Translations under genes and position numbers: made by a program
Shown here: in pieces, positions 8,000 through 15,998 of the stretch
Numbering within the stretch: position 1 is the first letter of the stretch
Layout of the letters: each line of letters begins with the position of its first letter
The notes under the pieces: generated by a model
Database searches by the model: none
What the model was told of the DNA's origin: nothing
What the model saw: only the letters and a program-made list of their open reading frames with translations
Origin: Acidimicrobiia bacterium
Lineage (GTDB): Bacteria > Actinomycetota > Acidimicrobiia > Acidimicrobiales > Bin134
Assembly (NCBI GenBank): GCA_009843865.1
Contig: VYCQ01000032.1
Location: 41,891 to 97,660 of the forward strand
Direction of reading: 5' to 3'
Length of the DNA: 55,770 bases

Positions 8000-8683
8000 T
8001 TATAGCTGCTGTTCAGGTGAGTTTATGATCCAGCCAGCTTCTCTGAGGGTAGCAGCGGCATCTTGTTGATTTCGGCGCACCGCTGCTTTCAGCTGGATGG
8101 TTTCCCAGCGGGCTCTGTGTGTCTTGACCTCTTGTTTCCAGCCAGGGTGTGGTTTGACCATCTTTTCTGTAACCATAAACTCCACGAGGTCTTCAAGGTT
8201 AGGTAGGAAGCGCTTGCCGCCTACAGGAAAATGGAGGTCAAGGAGCTTGCGGGTCTTGCGCTTATCACCTAAGTAGATTGTATCTAAGTCGTCTCTGTTG
8301 CCTGCTACGTGAAGGTGTGCGCCTGGAAATTGGTTCTTGGGATTGCGGGCATAGTCAATGCCGACAACAAGCTGATCGTCATGCATCGCTGCGGATGTGT
8401 AGAGGCTCATCGTGCTTTGCGTCATGGTTAGGTAGATGTTCTCGGGGTCGAACTCATATGAGTGAAGTAAATAGAGGAAGACCACGGCTTTCTTGCCAGT
8501 TGACGAGATTGAGATCGGATCGGGTTTTGGATCTTGGGCTGTGACACTTCTCTCTATGACCGCGCGTCCACCGGGAGTTGTAGCAGTAGAGATGCGGATG
8601 CCTTGAGTAACGGTGTTGTTCAACAGATCCGAGATATCACTGGCAAATTGACGTGCTTGAGCTTCGAGGTTGTCGGTTGACAT
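8000..8683 (-). CDS. Uncharacterised 227-residue protein of a small accessory module
   Basis: A soluble, mixed alpha/beta protein with no signal peptide or membrane helix. Visible conserved-looking stretches are GAHLHVAGNRDD (about 120-131), LHFPVGGKRFLPNLEDLVEF (about 150-169) and a C-terminal helical, basic segment with RARWETIQLKAAVRR (about 190-204). I recall similar uncharacterised actinobacterial proteins with a C-terminus of this type but cannot name a domain. It starts 15 bp after the stop of a 60-residue ORF on the same strand and is probably co-transcribed with it. The size pairing resembles a toxin-antitoxin module; that is inference only. Confidence 0.7.
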   Translation of the reverse strand: MSTDNLEAQARQFASDISDLLNNTVTQGIRISTATTPGGRAVIERSVTAQDPKPDPISISSTGKKAVVFLYLLHSYEFDPENIYLTMTQSTMSLYTSAAMHDDQLVVGIDYARNPKNQFPGAHLHVAGNRDDLDTIYLGDKRKTRKLLDLHFPVGGKRFLPNLEDLVEFMVTEKMVKPHPGWKQEVKTHRARWETIQLKAAVRRNQQDAAATLREAGWIINSPEQQL

Positions 8684-8698
8684 TCGGGATTGAAGTTG

Positions 8699-8881
8699 TT
8701 AGTCGCGCCCCAGCCCTGCGATCACAAACCATGTCCTTCGGAGCTTTTCCGATTTGAATCGGCCTAGGGCGGCCTGACGGCGCAGATCTTCGTACTCAAC
8801 CCCTGCGTCTTGTAGAACTTTCTCTATAACCGCGTCAAGTTCTTCTTCGCTGGTTATTCTGTGGAGGTCGGTGGTGGTCAT
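8699..8881 (-). CDS. Small acidic helical protein, partner of the 227-residue gene
   Basis: A 60-residue protein preceded by a clear GGAGGA ribosome binding site. It begins with a helix containing ITSEEELDAVIEKVLQ (about 9-24), continues with YEDLRRQAALGRF and ends with a hydrophobic WFVIAGLG. Its first half resembles the neighbouring 50-residue ORF (ITDEELDGLIEKTL), so the two are paralogues. The gene is 15 bp upstream of the 227-residue gene. It could be an antitoxin-like partner, but no named DNA-binding motif is visible. Confidence 0.65.
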   Translation of the reverse strand: MTTTDLHRITSEEELDAVIEKVLQDAGVEYEDLRRQAALGRFKSEKLRRTWFVIAGLGRD

Positions 8882-8931
8882 GGCTCCTCCTATTTTTCAA
8901 GAGTACACTGTTTTCGTTGGACTTGGTATGA

Positions 8932-9084
8932 TTATTGGTGAGGAGTAATGCTACCGGCGGGCTGTGACACCTTGGTTGATCTGATCGTTGCGCCAAAAGG
9001 TAGGTACGGTAGGTTGGCAAGAGTTTTTTCGATGAGTCCATCAAGCTCTTCGTCGGTGATGTTGTACACTTCTGTTTCAGGCAT
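8932..9084 (-). CDS. Small ORF, truncated paralogue of the neighbouring 60-residue protein
   Basis: A 50-residue frame (MPETEVYNITDEELDGLIEK at the start) whose N-terminal half matches the 60-residue protein downstream, but whose second half is unrelated. The ATG at 9082-9084 is chosen over an in-frame ATG at 9124-9126 because TAATAT lies 7 nt upstream of it and because the similarity to the paralogue starts there. It may be a decayed duplicate, or the leading gene of a three-gene unit. Confidence 0.45.
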   Translation of the reverse strand: MPETEVYNITDEELDGLIEKTLANLPYLPFGATIRSTKVSQPAGSITPHQ

Positions 9085-9091
9085 GGCTGTT

Positions 9092-9097
9092 ATATTA
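9092..9097 (-). promoter_or_regulatory. Consensus -10 box of the small accessory operon
   Basis: On the minus strand TAATAT lies 7 nt before the ATG of the 50-residue ORF. No ribosome binding site intervenes, which is consistent with leaderless initiation. No clear -35 is visible. Confidence 0.5.
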
Positions 9098-9197
9098 GGT
9101 CCTTTTTTGCAATGCTGTATGAACATGATATTGGTAAGGGCGACAGTTTTTAGGCTCTGTGATGACTATCTTTGTGATGGCTATTTCTGGGGATGTT

Positions 9198-9965
9198 TCA
9201 TGCACCGGTGGCGTGATAACCACCGTCAACGTGGATCATCTCGCCAGTTGTCATGGGGAACCAATCTGACAATAAAGCGACAGCTGCCTTGGCCACAGCA
9301 GAACTGTCTGTGATGTCCCAACCCAGCGGAGCTCGCTGTGACCAGGTATTTTCAAACACTTCAAAGCCAGGAATAGATTTAGCAGCCATGGTGCGTACTG
9401 GTCCTGCGGCTACTAGGTTCACTCGGATGTTTTTGTCACCCAGAGATCGTGCCAGGTAGCGAGAAGTAGACTCAAAAGCTGCTTTAGCTACGCCCATCCA
9501 GTTATATGCGGGCCAGGCAACGGTGGCATCGAAATCTAGCCCTACCAACGATCCGCCATTATGCATGAGCGGCACAACCACCTCAGCCACCGTTTTTAGC
9601 GAGTAAGCCGAAATCTCTAAGGCGACTTGAACATCTTCCCAACCAGCAGCCATGAAGTCGTCGCCTAGGCACGCTTCTGGAGCGAATCCGATGGCGTGTA
9701 CTGCACCGTGCAGCGACCCCCAATGTTGAGCCAGTTCTGCTCGCAGGGCAGCGGGGTGGTGTGGATCGGTAACGTCTAAGGTCATTACCGGAGGTGGTCC
9801 CGGCAGCTTACGGGCTGTTCGTTCGGTTAGGCGCAGGCCACGTCCTGCACCGGTTAGCACCAACTCGGCACCTTCGTTGGCGGCCAGCTTGGCGATGCCA
9901 AAGGCCAGCGAAGTATCTGTTAGCACTCCGGTGATTAGAATTCGTTTGTCGTCTAGCAGTCCCAT
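9198..9965 (-). CDS. fabI: Enoyl-[acyl-carrier-protein] reductase, InhA-like
   Basis: A 255-residue short-chain dehydrogenase of the FabI/InhA family, catalysing the last NADH-dependent reduction of fatty acid elongation. The nucleotide-binding start is ILITGVLTDTSLAFGIA. The catalytic pair is Tyr154 and Lys161 in YNWMGVAK, the actinobacterial InhA signature. The segment equivalent to InhA HSIGF reads HAIGF (Ala91). The substrate loop after VRTMAAKSIPG is about ten residues shorter than in mycobacterial InhA, which suggests ordinary rather than very long acyl chains. It is transcribed divergently from mshC. Confidence 0.92.
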   Translation of the reverse strand: MGLLDDKRILITGVLTDTSLAFGIAKLAANEGAELVLTGAGRGLRLTERTARKLPGPPPVMTLDVTDPHHPAALRAELAQHWGSLHGAVHAIGFAPEACLGDDFMAAGWEDVQVALEISAYSLKTVAEVVVPLMHNGGSLVGLDFDATVAWPAYNWMGVAKAAFESTSRYLARSLGDKNIRVNLVAAGPVRTMAAKSIPGFEVFENTWSQRAPLGWDITDSSAVAKAAVALLSDWFPMTTGEMIHVDGGYHATGA

Positions 9966-10037
9966 GATTCCTTCAGGCTAGTGCCCATGAGCCATCTACT
10001 ATGAGTACTGCTGCGCTGTTCCGATACCGTTGCAGCG
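9966..10037. promoter_or_regulatory. Divergent promoter region of fabI and mshC
   Basis: On the plus strand TACCGT (10025-10030) lies 7 nt before the mshC ATG. On the minus strand TAGCCT (9975-9980) lies 9 nt before the fabI ATG. fabI also has a GAAGGA stretch that could act as a ribosome binding site. mshC has none. Confidence 0.45.
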
Positions 10038-11183
10038 ATGCAAGCCTGCTCGATCCGACTTTACGACACCGTTGGCCAACAGGTAGTGCCGTTTCAGCCC
10101 GGTCGGATCGTGACCATGTACACCTGCGGCATCACACCTTATGATGCCAGTCACCTTGGTCATGCCGCCACCTACGTGGCTTACGATGTGCTTCAGCGGC
10201 GCTTACGCGACCTCGGATACGAAACCCGTTGTGTGCGCAACATAACTGATGTGGATGATGACATCTTGCGTAAAGCTCGTGAGATCGGGGTGCATTATTT
10301 GGATTTGGCCGCAGTCGAGATTGCTCGGTTTGATTCTGATATGGCAGCCTTGGATATGTTGGAGTGTTGGTCTGAACCCAGGGCAACCTCAGCCATAGCT
10401 GATATCCGCAATCTCATTGGATCTTTATTAGATCGGGGATATGCCTATCAGTCGGGTGGTTCGGTTTATTTTGATGTTTCTAGCTACGAGCGGTTCGGGC
10501 AGATCAGCAAGCTAGACAGAGGCCACATGCTGGCGCTGGCCGCAGAGCATGGCGGTAATCCGGCTGATCCCAACAAACGCGATCCATTGGATTTTGTGCT
10601 GTGGCAGAAGTCGGCATTTGATGAGCCAGCTTGGGACTCCAAATGGGGTCATGGTAGGCCCGGCTGGCACATAGAGTGCTCGGCTTTGGCAATGCGAGAG
10701 CTGGGTCGAACCATTGACCTGCATGGCGGCGGTTCAGATCTCATCTATCCTCACCACGAATGTGAGGCAGCTCAATCTGAGGCCGTGACAGGACAACCAT
10801 TTGTGCGTCATTGGATGCATCAGGCCATGGTTCATATGGATGGTGCCAAAATGTCTAAATCGCAGGGGAATCTCGTGTTTGTGTCTGAGCTTTTGAAGGA
10901 ATACGACCCTCGGGCGGTGCGTTTAGGGGTGGTGGCGCACCATTATCGAGATTCTTGGGAGTGGAACGACCAGGTGATGCCGCTTGCTGCGGAGCGCTTA
11001 GAAACCTGGTTGGCAGCACCCCAAGGTTCATCGGTTATTGCTGAGCATGTTTGCGATGCTGTGCGAGCCTGTTTAGACGATGACTTGGACACGCCAGCGG
11101 CTGTTGCCGTTGTGGACGAGGCTGCCACCGGTGGCGGTATTGGGCTTGCTGCTGGTTTATTGGGCGTAAGCTTGGAAGCCTGA
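10038..11183 (+). CDS. mshC: Cysteine ligase of mycothiol biosynthesis (MshC-type)
   Basis: A 381-residue class I aminoacyl-tRNA-synthetase-like protein. It has the HLGH box (39-42), KMSKS (271-275) and probable zinc ligands Cys30, Cys214 and the HHECE cluster near 239-243. The segment CGITPYDASHLGHAATY is characteristic of MshC (ATP-dependent ligation of cysteine to GlcN-inositol) rather than CysRS, which has CGPTVYD. At 381 residues it also lacks the C-terminal extension of CysRS. A CysRS identity is the alternative and would require no other cysS in the genome. It sits between fabI and thrS, and the ATG appears leaderless. Confidence 0.8.
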   Translation: MQACSIRLYDTVGQQVVPFQPGRIVTMYTCGITPYDASHLGHAATYVAYDVLQRRLRDLGYETRCVRNITDVDDDILRKAREIGVHYLDLAAVEIARFDSDMAALDMLECWSEPRATSAIADIRNLIGSLLDRGYAYQSGGSVYFDVSSYERFGQISKLDRGHMLALAAEHGGNPADPNKRDPLDFVLWQKSAFDEPAWDSKWGHGRPGWHIECSALAMRELGRTIDLHGGGSDLIYPHHECEAAQSEAVTGQPFVRHWMHQAMVHMDGAKMSKSQGNLVFVSELLKEYDPRAVRLGVVAHHYRDSWEWNDQVMPLAAERLETWLAAPQGSSVIAEHVCDAVRACLDDDLDTPAAVAVVDEAATGGGIGLAAGLLGVSLEA

Positions 11184-11190
11184 GGGGCAG

Positions 11191-11241
11191 TTTGTCCCCA
11201 GATTTTGTCTAAAGATATTTTGTCCCGGTGTAGTTTGTTCC
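11191..11241 (+). repeat. Short imperfect tandem repeat upstream of thrS
   Basis: Four copies of a TTTGTCC-like unit (at 11191, 11203, 11218 and 11234) fill the spacer between the mshC stop and the thrS start. The last copy overlaps the putative -10 box. Confidence 0.5.
11231..11236 (+). promoter_or_regulatory. Putative -10 box of thrS
   Basis: TAGTTT ends 8 nt before the thrS ATG and there is no Shine-Dalgarno, which is the leaderless arrangement seen repeatedly in this window. Confidence 0.45.
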
Positions 11242-11244
11242 AGT

Positions 11245-13239
11245 ATGGCTGATATCAGCGTTACCCTTCCTGACGGAAGTTCGCGCAACCTGCGACAGGG
11301 CGCTACTGCCTATGATTTGGCTGTTGCAATAGGCCCGGGTTTGGCTAAAGCGGCGCTGATAGCGGTTGTGGATGGCCAAGAGGTTGATCTCAACACACCG
11401 TTGTCTTCGGGCCAGCAAGTCGACATCGTCACTGCTGATAGCGAGGCGGGTTTGTGTACGCTGCGCCATTCCACAGCCCATGTCTTGGCACAGGCGGTTT
11501 TAGAGCTTTATCCGGGAGCCACCTATGCGATAGGGCCTCCCATCGCAGATGGCTTTTACTATGATTTTGATTTGCCTCACGGGGCCAGCATTAGCGATGC
11601 CGAGCTAACAGGCATTGAGGCCAAGATGCGTGAGATCATCGCTGCCGATCAACCTTTCCAGCGTTATGAGGTGTCAGCTGTTGACGGTTTGGAGTTGTTT
11701 GCCGAGCATCGCTATAAGTGCGAGATCATCCAAACGGTGGCTTTAGCTCACAACGATGTTTCTGCTGCTAGAGCATCAGAGGATCAGGAATTGGCATCTG
11801 AGGTGGTTGCTGATGGGCAAGTCAGCTACTACCGCAATTCCGAGAGTTTTATCGACCTGTGCCGTGGTCCACATGTGCCTTCTACCGGTTGCCTTGGACA
11901 CTTTAAGTTGATGAGCGTGGCGGGGGCTTATTGGCGTGGTGATTCCGGGCGGCCTTCGTTGCAGCGCATCTACGGCACGGCTTGGGCATCTCGTAAGGAT
12001 TTAGACGCTCATTTGCATCGTTTGGCTGAGGCTGAGAAGCGAGATCACCGTCGCTTGGCTCGCGAGTTGGACTTGGTGTCTTGGCCAACAGAGCTCGGCC
12101 CCGGCTTGGCTGTGTGGCACCCCAAAGGGGCTACGGTGCGGCGCATCATTGAGGATTACAGTCGACATCGCCATAGCGAGAGCGACTATCAGTTCGTGTT
12201 CAGCCCTCATCTAGCTCGCTCAGAGCTATGGCAGACCAGCGGACACTTGGATTTCTATGAGGAATCCATGTATCCGGCTATGGAACTTGATGGGGTTTCC
12301 TATCACCCCAAGCCCATGAACTGCCCCTTCCACATGCTCATCTACAAGAGCGCTCAGCGTTCTTATCGGGAATTGCCCATTCGCATGTTTGAGCTAGGTA
12401 CCGTTTATCGTTACGAGTTGTCGGGTGTGGTCCATGGGTTGATGCGCTCGCGGGGGTTTACCCAAGACGACAGTCACATCTTCGTAACTCGTGAGCAGGC
12501 CCCCGCAGAGATTGCCTCGCTGGTTTCTTTTGTGCTGTCGGTGTTGCGGGCATTTGGGTTCAGCTCTTTTGATGCCCGTTTGTCCACGCGTCCGCTAGGT
12601 AAATCGGTGGGTGAAGATGGCGAGTGGGAGCTGGCAACAGAGGCGTTGCGTAAGGCTTTAGAGGCTGCTGGCTTGGATTATCAAGTTGATGAGGGGGGTG
12701 GGGCTTTCTACGGACCAAAGATTGATATCGATGTGCAAGATGCCATTGGTCGCAGTTGGCAGCTTTCCACTATTCAGGTGGATTTTCAGTTGCCTGTTCG
12801 GTTCGATTTGGAATATGTGGGGGCCGACGGAGGCCGTCATCGTCCGGTGATAATTCATCGGGCACTGATGGGTTCTATAGAGCGGTTCTTCGGAGTGCTT
12901 CTCGAACATTACAGCGGCGCTTTTCCGGCTTGGTTAGCGCCGCTGCAAGCTGCGGTGCTGCCCGTAGCTGCCGCTCACAGTGACTACGCGGCGCAGGTGG
13001 TGAAGTGTTTGAGTAGTGATGGTTTTAGAGCAGAGGTGGTAGAAGCTCAAGAGCCCTTAGGGCGGCGCATAAGGGCCGCTAAACTTCAAAAACTACCTTA
13101 TGTGTTGGTGGTGGGTGATGAAGATGTGTTCAATGGTACGGTTGGTGTGAACGCTCGAGATGGCGATGGTGTTGAAAGGGGTGTATCTCTGCAAGAGTTC
13201 GTGGTACGGCTTCAACAAGAAGTGAACTCGCATAAGTGA
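11245..13239 (+). CDS. thrS: Threonyl-tRNA synthetase
   Basis: A 664-residue class II synthetase that charges tRNA-Thr. It has an N-terminal TGS domain (about 1-62) and an editing/SAD domain with HSTAHVLAQAV and CRGPHVP. The class II core carries the zinc ligands expected from MNCPFHM, SGVVHGLMRSRGFTQDD and IIHRALMGS. An anticodon-binding domain (about 560-664) completes it. Length and order are canonical. It heads the conserved actinobacterial thrS-HIT-pgsA-acyltransferase-pimA cluster. Confidence 0.97.
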   Translation: MADISVTLPDGSSRNLRQGATAYDLAVAIGPGLAKAALIAVVDGQEVDLNTPLSSGQQVDIVTADSEAGLCTLRHSTAHVLAQAVLELYPGATYAIGPPIADGFYYDFDLPHGASISDAELTGIEAKMREIIAADQPFQRYEVSAVDGLELFAEHRYKCEIIQTVALAHNDVSAARASEDQELASEVVADGQVSYYRNSESFIDLCRGPHVPSTGCLGHFKLMSVAGAYWRGDSGRPSLQRIYGTAWASRKDLDAHLHRLAEAEKRDHRRLARELDLVSWPTELGPGLAVWHPKGATVRRIIEDYSRHRHSESDYQFVFSPHLARSELWQTSGHLDFYEESMYPAMELDGVSYHPKPMNCPFHMLIYKSAQRSYRELPIRMFELGTVYRYELSGVVHGLMRSRGFTQDDSHIFVTREQAPAEIASLVSFVLSVLRAFGFSSFDARLSTRPLGKSVGEDGEWELATEALRKALEAAGLDYQVDEGGGAFYGPKIDIDVQDAIGRSWQLSTIQVDFQLPVRFDLEYVGADGGRHRPVIIHRALMGSIERFFGVLLEHYSGAFPAWLAPLQAAVLPVAAAHSDYAAQVVKCLSSDGFRAEVVEAQEPLGRRIRAAKLQKLPYVLVVGDEDVFNGTVGVNARDGDGVERGVSLQEFVVRLQQEVNSHK

Positions 13240-13284
13240 TGCGGGCACAAATGATTTTGCGGTAGTGATGCTGATACAAATGAT
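13235..13284 (+). repeat. Imperfect direct repeat overlapping the thrS stop codon
   Basis: Two 21-bp copies (13235-13255 and 13264-13284) match at 18 positions with a period of 29 bp; both end in ACAAATGAT. The first copy contains the thrS TGA. Confidence 0.55.
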
Positions 13285-13302
13285 GCTGGAGCGTATGTAG
13301 CG

Positions 13303-13821
13303 ATGCTGAAGCGAATTTGGGCACCCTGGCGCAGTAAGTATGTGTCTGGGCTTGGCGATCCAGATAGTGATCTTGTGTCGACTACCGGCGGGGGTACGCT
13401 GTTTGAGAAGCTTTTGGCGGTTGATGAACCCGACGAGCAGATTGGGATTTTGTGGCGGGGAGAGACCTGTTTTGCCTTGCTCAACGCTCATCCCTATGGC
13501 AGCGGTCACCTCATGGTTGTGCCCAATCGCCGCGTGGCTGATTTAGCGGATTTAACTCCCGCTGAGAGCCAAGAGTTGTGGGCAACGGTTATGGCTGCGG
13601 TAGCGGCGATTCGACAGGCTTACACCCCCGAGGGGATCAACGTTGGCATCAACATTGGGGCTGCTGCGGGTGCCGGGGTGCCTGACCACCTGCACGTTCA
13701 CTGTTTGCCTCGCTGGCAGGGTGACACCAACTTCACAACCACGGTGGCCGAGGCTCGGGTTTTGCCCGAACCCCTCAGCGAATCTTGGGCTAAGCTAAAG
13801 AACGCTTGGCCAGAGCAGTAG
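13303..13821 (+). CDS. HIT-family nucleotide hydrolase/phosphorylase
   Basis: A 172-residue protein with the histidine triad HLHVH (129-133) in GVPDHLHVHCLPRW and the upstream NAHPYGSGHLMVVPNR stretch. It corresponds in place and sequence type to mycobacterial Rv2613c, a diadenosine tetraphosphate phosphorylase, next to thrS. A role in clearing Ap4A or similar by-products is therefore plausible. It is 63 bp after thrS and 11 bp before the next gene. Confidence 0.9.
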   Translation: MLKRIWAPWRSKYVSGLGDPDSDLVSTTGGGTLFEKLLAVDEPDEQIGILWRGETCFALLNAHPYGSGHLMVVPNRRVADLADLTPAESQELWATVMAAVAAIRQAYTPEGINVGINIGAAAGAGVPDHLHVHCLPRWQGDTNFTTTVAEARVLPEPLSESWAKLKNAWPEQ

Positions 13822-13824
13822 CCT
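13819..13824 (+). promoter_or_regulatory. Possible internal -10 box overlapping the HIT stop codon
   Basis: TAGCCT, whose first three bases are the HIT stop codon, lies 8 nt before the GTG of the next gene. It could give an internal leaderless transcript, though read-through from thrS or the HIT gene is equally possible. Confidence 0.3.
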
Positions 13825-13832
13825 AAAACTCT

Positions 13833-14417
13833 GTGTTTGAAGATGAAGATCCCAGACTTCAAGATTCTGTAGAAGATCTTGTGGAAGATTTTACGGAAGA
13901 TCTTGAAGCTGAGCATCAGGATAAACCTGATGCCGCAATTACAGATGAGTTGCCCGCAGACCTGAACATCAGTGGGTACGTTGGCCCCTATTTGTTTCCC
14001 AATAACAGTCGCCGTCGGGTGCCAGCCATCATCTATATGTCGGCAGCGGTGGTGTGCGTAGCATTGTGGGCAGTGGTATCTGACAGTCCGCTTGTGAATG
14101 GCGGTTTTTTGGTTACCGGCATAGTGCTAGCTGTTTTTGGTGTTTACGGATTGATATGCGGCAGGGAACTCAAGATCGACGAATCAGATGCTTTGGTGGC
14201 GGCTGTGGCCGCAGTGGGGTTTCCGGTGGGACACGCCTCGGCGCAGATGGGGTGGAGGGGTTGGTTTAGTCGACCTATGTGGCGGATTTTGTTGTATTCA
14301 AACGAACCTCAGCCTAGTCAGCGGGGTTTGGTGTTTGTGGATGGTATTACCGGCGATGTGATCGATCAGCTAGTGCAGCCCAACCCTGAAGATTGGGCCG
14401 ATCTTCAGGCAGGCTGA
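13833..14417 (+). CDS. Conserved-type membrane protein with acidic N-terminus
   Basis: A 194-residue protein with a GTG start. Residues 1-45 are strongly acidic (repeated VEDLVEDF/TEDLEAE pattern). Two membrane helices follow (about 66-84 and 90-110). The C-terminal half ends with RGLVFVDGITGDVIDQL. No family is recognised. The gene overlaps pgsA by TGATG, so it belongs to the phosphatidylinositol/PIM operon and may help organise membrane lipid synthesis (inference from position only). Confidence 0.75.
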   Translation: MFEDEDPRLQDSVEDLVEDFTEDLEAEHQDKPDAAITDELPADLNISGYVGPYLFPNNSRRRVPAIIYMSAAVVCVALWAVVSDSPLVNGGFLVTGIVLAVFGVYGLICGRELKIDESDALVAAVAAVGFPVGHASAQMGWRGWFSRPMWRILLYSNEPQPSQRGLVFVDGITGDVIDQLVQPNPEDWADLQAG

Positions 14418-15010
14418 TGTTTGACGGCAATTGGCGTTCGGCGGTAAATCATGTTCTAGATCCGGTTGGTGCTGTGGCGTATCGGATCGGGATCAATGCC
14501 AATGCGGTGACGATGTTTGGGCTTGTTCTGTCTGCTGCCGCAGCGGTGTTTATTGGCAGAGGCGCGTTGATTATGGGCTTGGTGTTTTTAATCTTGGCAG
14601 GCTTTTGCGATGCTCTAGATGGCCCCATTGCTAAGGCTTGCGGCACTAGCTCGGTGCGGGGTGCCTTTTTTGATTCAGTTAGCGATCGGGCCAGCGACGC
14701 AATGCTGTTTGCAGGGGTGGCGTGGCATCTAGATGCTGTTGAGCCAGGTCGAATCTTCATGTTGCCGGTGGTGCTCATGGCGGTAGCTATGTTGGTTTCT
14801 TATCAGCGAGCTAAAGCTGAGTCGCTAGGTTTAGATGCCAAAGGTGGTCTCATGGAAAGAGCCGAGCGTTTTGTGGTGCTTGGGGCAGGGTTGGCGTTTA
14901 ACTTCATGCTGATACCCGTGTTGTGGGTGATGTTGGGATTAACCGGTGCCACCGCCTTGTACCGCTTCATTAAGGTTTGGAGCCAAGCCCCGGCTTCGTC
15001 ATCTGTATGA
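14417..15010 (+). CDS. pgsA: Phosphatidylinositol phosphate synthase (CDP-alcohol phosphatidyltransferase)
   Basis: A 197-residue multi-pass membrane enzyme. The family motif appears as DALDG, then IAK, then GAFFDSVSDRASD, carrying the four metal-binding aspartates. The usual Arg of the D..DG..AR motif is Lys. By position (between the HIT gene and a PatA-like acyltransferase, as in Rv2612c) it should make phosphatidylinositol phosphate from CDP-diacylglycerol and inositol phosphate. The ATG at 14417 overlaps the upstream TGA. An earlier in-frame start at 14393 would lie inside the previous gene. Confidence 0.88.
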   Translation: MFDGNWRSAVNHVLDPVGAVAYRIGINANAVTMFGLVLSAAAAVFIGRGALIMGLVFLILAGFCDALDGPIAKACGTSSVRGAFFDSVSDRASDAMLFAGVAWHLDAVEPGRIFMLPVVLMAVAMLVSYQRAKAESLGLDAKGGLMERAERFVVLGAGLAFNFMLIPVLWVMLGLTGATALYRFIKVWSQAPASSSV

Positions 15011-15996
15011 TTAGGTTTGCCACCCGTAGCTCGGCTATCCGCAGCTCAGCTAACGGTATTTCGGTTAAATGCCTGTCAGGTGATGAGGTGGTTTATCGTT
15101 CTGGAGCGGTTTTAGCTCGGCTGTTGCCTCGGGTTGTGGGAACATCGCTAACACAAGCCCTTGGAGCTAGCGCTTATCGTATGCTCTCCGAACGTCGCTA
15201 TCTCACCGAGCGCCGTATACAGCGGGTATGTGGTGGTGGTCTAGGCGATAAGGAGCTAGCGGGATTGGTTCGGGCATCTTTTCAGTCTTATGCCCGGTAT
15301 TGGTATGACGGGGCTCGTATTTGTGGTCTATCAGATTCAGATATTCAAGTTGGTTTTAGACATGAAGGCTTTGAGCACATAGCCGAAGCCTGTGCCAGCG
15401 GTGTCGCACCGATTTTGGTGCTGCCTCATTTGGGAGGTTGGGAGTGGGCGGGAGCTTGGATGGCTCGCGTAGCTGGCTATCCGGTGATGTCGGTGGTTGA
15501 GCCTCCGGCAAATGAGCGGCTTTTTGAGTGGATGGTGGTGCAGCGTCAGCGTATAGGCATCGATATTGTGCCGTTGAGTTCAGATGCCGCTGCTGTGCTT
15601 ATTAAGGCTCTGCGGAGCGGGCAGGTTGTGTGTTTGCTATCCGATAGGCAGGTAGGTAGTGGTGGGGTGGAGGTGGAGTTTTTTGGTGAGACAACGATGT
15701 TGCCTGCTGGTCCTGCCATCATAGCTTTGCGCACTGGAGCAGCGTTGTTGCCCACCGCTGTGTATCAGGAAGCCATCAATAGCAAGCACTCTATGCATAG
15801 GGGCGTGGTGATGGCTCCGATTGTTGCTGAGCGTCGGGGGCGCTTGCGAGAAGATGTGGGCAGGGTAACTCAAGACTTAGCTCGATGTTTGGAGCAGCTG
15901 ATTCGCGCTGCACCCGAGCAATGGCATCTGATGCAACCCAACTGGCCGAGTGACCGAGAAGCGCTGGATAAGTTTTGGTCGCAAAAGACAAGCTAG
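15007..15996 (+). CDS. patA: PIM acyltransferase (PatA, LpxL/HtrB-like)
   Basis: A 329-residue membrane-associated acyltransferase of the LpxL/HtrB type. The catalytic H-x4-E motif is in LPHLGGWEWAG, and LLSDRQVGSGGVEVEFFGE is also typical of the family. Mycobacterial PatA acylates the mannose of PIM. The start overlaps the pgsA stop (ATGA) and pimA follows 2 bp later, so lipid head-group synthesis, mannosylation and acylation are co-expressed. The first 25 residues are rich in Ser and Arg without an obvious membrane anchor. Confidence 0.88.
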   Translation: MIRFATRSSAIRSSANGISVKCLSGDEVVYRSGAVLARLLPRVVGTSLTQALGASAYRMLSERRYLTERRIQRVCGGGLGDKELAGLVRASFQSYARYWYDGARICGLSDSDIQVGFRHEGFEHIAEACASGVAPILVLPHLGGWEWAGAWMARVAGYPVMSVVEPPANERLFEWMVVQRQRIGIDIVPLSSDAAAVLIKALRSGQVVCLLSDRQVGSGGVEVEFFGETTMLPAGPAIIALRTGAALLPTAVYQEAINSKHSMHRGVVMAPIVAERRGRLREDVGRVTQDLARCLEQLIRAAPEQWHLMQPNWPSDREALDKFWSQKTS

Positions 15997-15998
15997 CC

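Noticed and set aside
13093..13509. 138-residue minus-strand ORF across the thrS-HIT junction
   Set aside because: It is antisense to two conserved genes and has no recognisable features.
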